Shown here in pieces: positions 31,081 through 36,090 of a stretch of 36,090 nt of DNA. The stretch is from Dehalococcoidia bacterium (GTDB lineage: Bacteria; Chloroflexota; Dehalococcoidia; Bin125): contig JAJEBU010000008.1 in assembly GCA_022822375.1 (NCBI GenBank), positions 1 to 36,090 of the forward strand, read 5' to 3'. Below the pieces are notes generated by a model, which saw nothing but the letters and a program-made list of their open reading frames with translations, ran no database searches and had not been told where the DNA came from. Made by a program: the position numbers and the translations under genes. The first letter of the stretch is position 1. Each line of letters begins with the position of its first letter.

Positions 31081-31584
31081 TCAGAGCGCGCTGATGCTCA
31101 GTCGCGGTCGTCCAGCGGCGGACGACGGAAATGCGCGGGCCAGCGTTTCGGCGCGGAACTGAAAGATGCGGCGGAGTTGGGGAACGACGGCGAGCTCGGC
31201 AATCGGGGTGGAGATCGGGTCCAGAGGCAGCGACCAATGCACCTGGTCGCTCGCAAGAATGCCCCCTTCGACCACCTCAAAGCGATGCTCGTGATGCCAG
31301 AGTGCGTACGGACCCGCAATCTGGTCGTCGACGAACATGTGCGGCTGATTCACCTGGGTAATCTCGGTCGCCCAGGACACGCGCAGTGGCAGCAGCGGCA
31401 GCGGCTTGAGTCGGTAGGTGATGACCAGCCCGGGCCGGATCGCCGTCGGGGGCTCGCCGGTGATTTGAAACTCCATCTCAGGCGGCGTGATGACGGCCAG
31501 GTTGGAGGGATCGGAGAAGAACCGCCAGGCGGTCTCGATGTCGGTCGTGAGCGTCTGCGATGCGTCGAGTCGGTAGATCGGCAT
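31081..31584 (-). CDS. SRPBCC (START/Bet v1-like) ligand-binding protein
   Basis: A 167-residue single-domain protein. It follows the cyclase/dehydrase-type SRPBCC pattern: an initial strand YRLDASQTLTTDIETAWRFFSDPSNLAVITPPEM, a central PLRVSWATEITQVNQPHMFVDDQ and a WHHEHRFE strand before the C-terminal helix. The fold forms a hydrophobic cavity for lipids or polyketides. GGGAG lies eight bases before the ATG. It is divergent from the small membrane protein gene, 36 bases away. Some relatives are fused to sugar epimerases; here it stands alone. Its ligand is unknown. Confidence 0.85.
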   Translation of the reverse strand: MPIYRLDASQTLTTDIETAWRFFSDPSNLAVITPPEMEFQITGEPPTAIRPGLVITYRLKPLPLLPLRVSWATEITQVNQPHMFVDDQIAGPYALWHHEHRFEVVEGGILASDQVHWSLPLDPISTPIAELAVVPQLRRIFQFRAETLARAFPSSAAGRPRLSISAL

Positions 31585-31620
31585 GGCATGCTCCCACTGC
31601 TAGTCTGGCCTCAGCGTAGA

Positions 31621-31905
31621 GTGAAGACGGGAGCGGGCGAAGAGGCGATCATCAATGGGCTCAGATTCGTGGACACGTTGCGTGAACGGTTGGGAGACGA
31701 TGTCTCCAGAGAGTTCACTGAGGCGCTCCAGGACGAGATGGCGCCTCTGATGACCAAGGAGGAGATCCAGTGGATGCTCGCCGGGTTCGTTGATCAGATC
31801 GAGGCGCGAGTGTGGCGTGTCGTGGCAATCGTCTCAGGGATAGTCGTTGCAGTCCTGCTGGGGGCGATTGCGGTTGCCACCACGCTGATCCTGACACTTG
31901 ATTGA
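31621..31905 (+). CDS. Small tail-anchored membrane protein, unknown function
   Basis: Ninety-four residues from a GTG start: a soluble helical region (L.FVDTLRERLGDDVSREF, then LM.KEEIQWMLAGFVDQIEARVWR) followed by one C-terminal membrane helix (about 67-90) ending at the stop. The helix-then-anchor order resembles small DUF1640/CCDC90-like coiled-coil proteins, but I cannot assign the family. A TAGTCT box at 31601-31606 would give a leader of about eight bases. It is convergent with menA; a 7-bp inverted repeat covers both stop codons. Confidence 0.65.
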   Translation: MKTGAGEEAIINGLRFVDTLRERLGDDVSREFTEALQDEMAPLMTKEEIQWMLAGFVDQIEARVWRVVAIVSGIVVAVLLGAIAVATTLILTLD

Positions 31906-31929
31906 CGTTCCCCGCAGTCCTAGAACGTC
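31904..31929. terminator. Inverted repeat spanning convergent stop codons
   Basis: GACGTTC (31904-31910) and GAACGTC (31923-31929) form a perfect 7-bp stem with a 12-base loop that overlaps the small-protein stop and the menA stop. It may serve as a weak bidirectional terminator. Confidence 0.4.
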
Positions 31930-32828
31930 GCCAGGACGCCGCCCAGACCGATCAGCGCGCCGACCATCAGGTGCAGCTGCGCCGTCCGTTTCAGCATCGG
32001 ATTGAGGCCGCCTCCTGTCAGGCCGCCCGCGACCTGGCGGACCAGGATCACGCCCAGCGGCAGCGACGCCCAGGCCAGCATGGTCCACCATGGCAGCAGT
32101 CCGATGGTGGCGAAGACCAACACGGAGACGAACGCCCCCAGCGTGAGCATCGTGTACTCGGCGCGCGTCGCGCGTTCGCCAATGATCACCGCCAGCGTGC
32201 GCTTGTCGCTCGCTCGGTCGGTGTGGATGTCGCGCAGGTTGTTGACGACGAGGATCGCTGTCACCGTGCAGCCGAGCGGCACCGAGGCGGCCGCCAGCTC
32301 CCAGGTCAGCTCTTCGATCTGTACGAATCCGGCCCCCATCACTGCGACGAACCCGAAGAAGATGAAGCAGATCACATCGCCCAGGCCTCGATAGCCGTAG
32401 GGCAGCGGGCCTCCGGTGTACGCCACGGCGGCGACGAGCGAAGCGGCACCGATGAGCAGGATCGGCCATCCCACGATGATCGTGAGGACCACGCCGACGA
32501 TCAGCGCGGCACCGGTGATTGCGACAATGCCGATCGTCATCTCGCGCTGCGAGAGCCAGCCCTGCGCGACTGCGCGCGGTGGACCGAGCCGATCCGGGGT
32601 GTCGGCGCCACGTCGGAAGTCCGACAGATCGTTTGCGAAGTTGACCACGATCTGGATCAGCAGCGCGCCGATCAGGGCGAGCAGGAACCGTCCGACCTCG
32701 AAGTCGCCGTCGACCGCTGCAATGCCTGTCCCGGCCAGGACCGGCGCAACCGCCGCCGGCAGCGTCGGCGGCCGGACGGCGAGCAGCCAGGCTCGCCGCT
32801 TGCTCGGAGACGACGGTGCGGACGCCAC
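31920..32828 (-). CDS. menA: 1,4-dihydroxy-2-naphthoate polyprenyltransferase
   Basis: A 302-residue integral membrane prenyltransferase that attaches the polyprenyl tail to 1,4-dihydroxy-2-naphthoate, giving demethylmenaquinone. The UbiA-family motif N-F-A-N-D-L-S-D...G-A-D is at 63-76 and the second Asp-rich motif NNLRDIHTDRASDKRTLAV is near 197-215, with eight or nine membrane helices. The start is a GTG whose G is the last base of the menB stop (TAGTG), so the two are translationally coupled. Being last in the operon tetR-menB-menA and opposite menG supports the MenA assignment over other UbiA members. Confidence 0.92.
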   Translation of the reverse strand: MASAPSSPSKRRAWLLAVRPPTLPAAVAPVLAGTGIAAVDGDFEVGRFLLALIGALLIQIVVNFANDLSDFRRGADTPDRLGPPRAVAQGWLSQREMTIGIVAITGAALIVGVVLTIIVGWPILLIGAASLVAAVAYTGGPLPYGYRGLGDVICFIFFGFVAVMGAGFVQIEELTWELAAASVPLGCTVTAILVVNNLRDIHTDRASDKRTLAVIIGERATRAEYTMLTLGAFVSVLVFATIGLLPWWTMLAWASLPLGVILVRQVAGGLTGGGLNPMLKRTAQLHLMVGALIGLGGVLATF

Positions 32829-33679
32829 TACGGAAAGCGCGGGTACTTGGAGAAGTCGGGTCGCCGCTTCTCAAGGAACGCGTTCTTGCCCTCCTTGGCC
32901 TCTTCCATCAGGTAGTAGAGCAGCGTCGAGTCGCCCGCGAACATCTGCATGCCCGAGAGGCCGTCGGTATCGGCGACCAGTGCGCGCTTGATGAATCGCA
33001 GCGCCGTCGGCGACATGCAGAGGATTTCGCGGCAGCGGTTGACCACTTCGAGTTCCAGCTCGTCGACCGGGAAGACCTCGCAGGCGAGCCCCATCGCGAC
33101 GGCTTCCTCGCCGGAGTACTGGCGGCACTGCATCCAGATCTCGGCTGCCTTCTTGTGGCCAACCAGTCGGGCGAGCAGCATCGTGCCATAGCCCGCGTCG
33201 AACGAGCCGACCTTCGGGCCCGTCTGACCGAACCAGGCGTTGTCGGCCGCATAAGTCAGGTCGCAGACCGTGGCGAGGACGTTCCCGCCGCCGATGGCGT
33301 AGCCCGCGACCATGGCGATCACTGGCTTCGGGATCGATCGCATGTAGCGATGCAGGTCGAGCACGTTCAGTCGCGGGACGCCGTCATCGCCGACATAACC
33401 ACCGTCGCCGCGAATGCGTTGGTCGCCGCCCGAGCAGAACGCTTCCTTGCCCTCGCCGGTGAGGATGATCACGCCAACGGACATGTCCTCGTGCGCGCGG
33501 GTGAACGCGTCCTGCAGCTCGAACAAGGTCTTGGGACGGAACGCGTTGCGCACCTCGGGACGCGCAATCGTGATCTTGGCGATGCCTTCGGCGACGTCAT
33601 AGTAGATGTCGCCGTAATCGCCCGAGCGCTGCCAATCGGGCAAGCCGGTTCCAGGCGGCGAGACGGTCGGTCGGGACAT
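32828..33679 (-). CDS. menB: 1,4-dihydroxy-2-naphthoyl-CoA synthase
   Basis: A 283-residue crotonase-fold enzyme that cyclises o-succinylbenzoyl-CoA in menaquinone synthesis. Diagnostic stretches are [11 protein letters not shown] (81-91), [11 protein letters not shown]-like at 123-133, [15 protein letters not shown] (151-165) and the C-terminal [16 protein letters not shown]. The Gly in Q-T-G (154) marks the bicarbonate-dependent type I enzyme; type II enzymes have Asp there. GAGGAG lies six bases before ATG 33679. The tetR stop is two bases upstream and menA overlaps downstream, so all three are cotranslated. The next step (the thioesterase) and earlier steps are not in the window. Confidence 0.95.
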   Translation of the reverse strand: MSRPTVSPPGTGLPDWQRSGDYGDIYYDVAEGIAKITIARPEVRNAFRPKTLFELQDAFTRAHEDMSVGVIILTGEGKEAFCSGGDQRIRGDGGYVGDDGVPRLNVLDLHRYMRSIPKPVIAMVAGYAIGGGNVLATVCDLTYAADNAWFGQTGPKVGSFDAGYGTMLLARLVGHKKAAEIWMQCRQYSGEEAVAMGLACEVFPVDELELEVVNRCREILCMSPTALRFIKRALVADTDGLSGMQMFAGDSTLLYYLMEEAKEGKNAFLEKRRPDFSKYPRFP

Positions 33680-33681
33680 GT

Positions 33682-34371
33682 TCACTCCTCTTCGTTCTGT
33701 GCGGTGGTCGTGGTGTGCAAATCGGATACTGGCGCCAGCGGAGCGCCTGCGCTGCGCAGCAGCAGACGCCGCAGCTCTGGGTAGATGCGCTCGATCGGTG
33801 CGTCGATGCGTCCCGTGGCCCAGGCCGAGAGCATCGATTGCACCAGCCCCACCCAAGCGCGAGCCGTCAGCTCGGGGTCCAAGGAGCCTTCCAGCTGCGT
33901 GAGGCGGCCAGCATCGAGCGCGGTTCGCAACTCGGCCGCGATCAGCGCGACGAAGTCGTCCTCGATCTCCCCCGCGCGGTGACGCGCCGCCGCCGACCCG
34001 CTCAAGGTCTCCGAGGCCAGCACGCGGGCCAGCGAGCGGTGGGTGGACAGCGTCCGTACCAGTGTCGCGAGCGCCGCATCTGCGCGCGCGACCGGGTCCG
34101 TGCCGGCGGCTGACATCGCGGCGCTCACGCGGCGCTGCAGCAGATCGCCGGCGCGACCAATCACGGCGGCGGCGAGCGCCTCCTTGTTGGGGAAATGGAA
34201 GTACAGCCCGCCCTTCGAGGTGTCGGCGTCTGCAGCGATCTCCTCCATCTGGGCGCGCTCGTAGCCGCGCCGTGCGAAGACGCGGGCCGCGGCGTCAAGC
34301 AGCTGGGCGCGCCGCTCGACGGCGCGGGCCTGGCGCGGCGCAGACACGGATTGACTCGATGTCGTCGTCAC
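33682..34371 (-). CDS. TetR/AcrR family transcriptional regulator, first gene of the menB-menA operon
   Basis: A 229-residue regulator with the N-terminal TetR helix-turn-helix (about 23-68: [31 protein letters not shown], then [11 protein letters not shown]) and a ligand-binding helical C-terminus. The start is the GTG at 34371, with GGAG five bases upstream; earlier in-frame ATGs (34422, 34479) lie in or beyond the menG promoter. It reads out from the same 52-base gap as menG, which contains a perfect palindrome, so it probably controls itself, menB, menA and menG. The inducer is unknown; acyl-CoA or quinone-like ligands are plausible for this family. Confidence 0.9.
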   Translation of the reverse strand: MTTTSSQSVSAPRQARAVERRAQLLDAAARVFARRGYERAQMEEIAADADTSKGGLYFHFPNKEALAAAVIGRAGDLLQRRVSAAMSAAGTDPVARADAALATLVRTLSTHRSLARVLASETLSGSAAARHRAGEIEDDFVALIAAELRTALDAGRLTQLEGSLDPELTARAWVGLVQSMLSAWATGRIDAPIERIYPELRRLLLRSAGAPLAPVSDLHTTTTAQNEEE

Positions 34372-34389
34372 CAGGACTCCTGCAACAAT

Positions 34390-34401
34390 CCGACGCGTCG
34401 G
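34390..34401. promoter_or_regulatory. Palindrome, candidate TetR operator
   Basis: CCGACGCGTCGG is a perfect 12-bp palindrome in the 52-base gap between tetR and menG. It covers the place expected for the -35 region of the menG promoter (-10 at 34412-34417) and lies in the predicted tetR leader, so a bound repressor could block both directions. Confidence 0.55.
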
Positions 34402-34411
34402 TCGGTTTCTG

Positions 34412-34417
34412 TACTGT
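34412..34417 (+). promoter_or_regulatory. Candidate -10 box of a leaderless promoter (menG)
   Basis: TACTGT ends exactly six bases before ATG 34424 and no ribosome site is present. The overlapping reverse-strand hexamer TACAGT (34413-34418) could serve as the -10 box of tetR, so the two promoters may overlap back to back. Confidence 0.55.
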
Positions 34418-34423
34418 ATCAGC

Positions 34424-35131
34424 ATGGCGCAGCACAGCCCCCACCACTCCCGCGAGCGGGTTCGAGAGATCGGCGGCATGTTCTCGCGGTTGGTGCCACA
34501 CTACGACCGCATGAATCGGCTGATGACGGCCGGCCGAGATGGCGCCTGGCGGCAGATCGCGGTCTCGATGTCGTCGCCCTGCGACGCGCTGGTGCTCGAC
34601 CTTGGCTCGGGCACAGGTGATCTCAGCGCTGAGTTTCGCCGTCAGGGCGCGCGCGAGGTCGCGGCCCTCGATGTTTCCGCCGCCATGCTGCGCAGAGCCA
34701 AAGCCAAGTACGGGCCAGACCGCACCGATTATCTGGTCGGCGACGCCCATCGGCTGCCGTTTCCAGACGAGTCCTTCGACGTCGTTGCCTCAGCCTTCGT
34801 GCTGAGAAATCTGCCGGACTTGGCCGCCGCCCTGCACGAGATGGCCCGGGTACTGCGCCCCAACGGACGCCTCGTCGCGCTGGACATCACGCACCCGCCA
34901 GACACGGTCTGGGGCAACATGCTGCGCCTCGGTTTCGAGCAAGGGGTGACGCGGGTGGCCGGCCTGGTCTCGGGCGACCGCTCGGCGTATCGCTACCTGC
35001 CCAACTCATTGGACGGCTATCCAACCGCCGACGAGTTAGCGCGAATGATCGAGCACGCCGGCCTGTCCGGCGTGTCCTACCGCCGGCTGTCCATGGGAGC
35101 CGTGGCGCTGCATGTGGGGCGGAAGTGCTGA
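34424..35131 (+). CDS. menG: Demethylmenaquinone methyltransferase (UbiE/MenG family)
   Basis: A 235-residue SAM-dependent methyltransferase that adds the methyl group in the last step of menaquinone synthesis. The UbiE/MenG signature MFSRLVPHYDRMNRLMTAGRDGAWR is at 19-43, SAM motif I LDLGSGTGDLS at 58-68, and DAHRLPFPDESFDVV followed by LRNLPD near 106-130. The C-terminal signature (YRYLPNSLDGYPTADEL) is typical. The start is set by the leaderless box. Divergence from a tetR-menB-menA operon supports the menaquinone role over ubiquinone. Confidence 0.94.
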   Translation: MAQHSPHHSRERVREIGGMFSRLVPHYDRMNRLMTAGRDGAWRQIAVSMSSPCDALVLDLGSGTGDLSAEFRRQGAREVAALDVSAAMLRRAKAKYGPDRTDYLVGDAHRLPFPDESFDVVASAFVLRNLPDLAAALHEMARVLRPNGRLVALDITHPPDTVWGNMLRLGFEQGVTRVAGLVSGDRSAYRYLPNSLDGYPTADELARMIEHAGLSGVSYRRLSMGAVALHVGRKC

Positions 35132-35138
35132 ACGGACG

Positions 35139-35549
35139 CTAATCGTCCACTTCCTGTAGGGACTCCACAACCTCATCCAGGGTCTCAAATCTCAAGTCAA
35201 GGTCGTTCAAAATCGTCACGCGTCGCAGCAATGGATCCGCAGCAAGTGCCTGATCAACGGAGTCGAGTGTCTGCTCAATGGCCTGAGTCATTCGCTCCGC
35301 GGTCCGGGCTGTGATGCGGATGATGCGCAGTCCGTCACTCATTGCTTTGAGCGCCGCACTCCGAGACGGATTGCGCTTGAACCCATTCCGCGTGAGCAGA
35401 ACGTAATTCTCTTCGAGCGCGCGGGCAAACACGAATTCATCGCTGGCGGCTTGCCACCCTCGTTTGATCACGTGGTCAACGTCGTGCCCTTGATCGTGTA
35501 AAGCCGAGAGCCACTGGACGGGGGCATTCTCATCCAGGAGCAGACGCAT
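35139..35549 (-). CDS. DUF5615 PIN-like toxin of a type II toxin-antitoxin pair
   Basis: A 136-residue protein. The start MRLLLDENAPVQWLSALHDQGHDV is the hallmark of DUF5615, a PIN-like nuclease fold; Asp6 and Glu7 are likely metal ligands. A second acidic cluster follows (ASDEFVFARALEENYVLLTRN, about 35-55). The family normally has a D-x-D-F after the L-x-T strand, but this copy has TRNGFKRN, so one catalytic acidic residue appears lost. The C-terminus is about 20 residues longer than usual. Its ATG lies inside the DUF433 gene (20-base overlap), the standard antitoxin-toxin order. Base composition is less GC-rich than the men genes, suggesting acquisition. Confidence 0.82.
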   Translation of the reverse strand: MRLLLDENAPVQWLSALHDQGHDVDHVIKRGWQAASDEFVFARALEENYVLLTRNGFKRNPSRSAALKAMSDGLRIIRITARTAERMTQAIEQTLDSVDQALAADPLLRRVTILNDLDLRFETLDEVVESLQEVDD

Positions 35550-36090
35550 ACGTCTCCAGCTCACGCTCGAACGCAATGACTCGTTCCACCGTTTCGAGAC
35601 GCAGGTCATACGCGCTGGCGATGACCATTGGCGAGTCGCCCGCATCGTGCATAGAGGAGATAGCTGCGGTCTCCAGCCGTCTCCCCTTGAGCGTTGGCGA
35701 GCCACCGAGCACTTCAGGCCTCACGTCAATCAGATCTGAGTACTCGTGCAGCTGTCCCAGCGGCCAACTCGTCGCGAACTCGTGATAGACCGCGGTCGCA
35801 GCCGCACCGTCTGGCAAAGCGTCGGCGACGTGCTGGTTGATTCGCTCCTTGTCGATTGTTGCCTGAGCCACGAAATCGAGAACCACATCCTGTGGCGACC
35901 GTTCAGCGGTGTGTCCAACGCCGTTTGGCCGTCTCACAATCGCTTGCTGCTCCGTTACTGTCGTCGGCAAGTCATTGTCGGGCGGGATCACCCGACAGTA
36001 TTCGTTGAGTACATAGCGGAGTCGATGTGCCTTCAGCCCGTGGCTGAGCAACAGCGAGGCGATTCGCGCTCGTCGATACTCATCCCAGCG
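35530..36090 (-). CDS. DUF433 antitoxin-type protein (5' end beyond the window)
   Basis: Open to the right edge; 186 residues are visible. The C-terminal 65 residues are a DUF433 domain: DVRPEVLGGSPTLKGRRLETAAI, then AGDSPMVIASAYDLRLETVERVIAFE, a winged-helix-like DNA-binding fold used by antitoxins of PIN-like toxins. The preceding 120 residues are much more than a usual DUF433 antitoxin (about 75-110 in total) and contain RWDEYRRARIASLLLSHGLKAHRLRYVLNEYC, a helical region I do not recognise. A TTG at 36051 could be a start, but the frame continues to the edge with sensible residues, so the true start is probably outside. Confidence 0.78.
   Translation of the reverse strand, partial: RWDEYRRARIASLLLSHGLKAHRLRYVLNEYCRVIPPDNDLPTTVTEQQAIVRRPNGVGHTAERSPQDVVLDFVAQATIDKERINQHVADALPDGAAATAVYHEFATSWPLGQLHEYSDLIDVRPEVLGGSPTLKGRRLETAAISSMHDAGDSPMVIASAYDLRLETVERVIAFERELETYASAPG

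Noticed and set aside
1-36090. tRNA, rRNA, insertion sequences, prophage or integrase genes
   Set aside because: I saw no cloverleaf or rRNA-like stretch, no transposase or integrase frame and no terminal inverted repeats flanking any gene; a tRNA scan would settle the tRNA question.

Overview
The window looks like part of a chromosome from an uncultured, high-GC, menaquinone-using bacterium. The mix of genes suggests a Chloroflexota-type heterotroph (SAR202/Dehalococcoidia/Thermomicrobia-like): flavin-dependent monooxygenases, acyl-CoA dehydrogenases, CaiB/BaiF CoA transferases, many short-chain dehydrogenases, lipoproteins with glutamine-rich linkers, and menA/menB/menG. This assignment is an inference; there is no rRNA or tRNA to anchor it. 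Stop codons are standard and TGA is used as an ordinary stop by many genes here. Genes are tightly packed, with no gene-free stretch over 300 bases.

Layout. 1-4732 (+): a peptide/nickel-type ABC importer, consisting of a lipoprotein binding protein cut by the left edge and two permeases, without ATPases. One permease carries LysM-like domains in its first external loop. 4830-14395 (+): an SDR, a GPP34-domain protein, an acyl-CoA dehydrogenase, a 1350-residue DUF4011-helicase-Vsr-like nuclease (architecture of the Hhe antiviral protein) and a double CaiB/BaiF CoA transferase that overlaps it by 4 bases. 14415-18304 (-): a coupled DUF1828/DUF6978-like pair, a small unknown protein, a class C beta-lactamase-like esterase and a zinc alcohol dehydrogenase. 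18389-21356 (+): a tandem esterase lipoprotein, a small membrane protein and a short LarA-like protein, all overlapping. 21353-27600: acyl-CoA dehydrogenase, flavin reductase, orphan beta-class DNA methyltransferase, luciferase-like monooxygenase, cysteine/3-mercaptopropionate dioxygenase-like cupin and two tandem SDR paralogues. 27608-30924 (-): two VOC proteins, a membrane-anchored DsbA-like protein and a second luciferase-like monooxygenase. 31081-35131: SRPBCC protein, small membrane protein, a tetR-menB-menA operon and divergent menG. 35139-36090 (-): a DUF5615/DUF433 toxin-antitoxin pair, cut by the right edge.

The most striking item is the DsbA-like gene at 28397-29542. An in-frame UGA replaces exactly the first cysteine of its CxxC motif (U-P-N-C). 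It is followed 15 bases later by a contiguous 10-bp stem with a GGUCC apical loop, as expected of a bacterial SECIS element. It is almost certainly a selenoprotein rather than two broken ORFs.

A second recurring signal is a TANNNT box exactly six bases upstream of the start codon of five genes, which points to widespread leaderless transcription. A third is the shared control region between the tetR-menB-menA operon and menG, with a 12-bp palindrome over the menG promoter.
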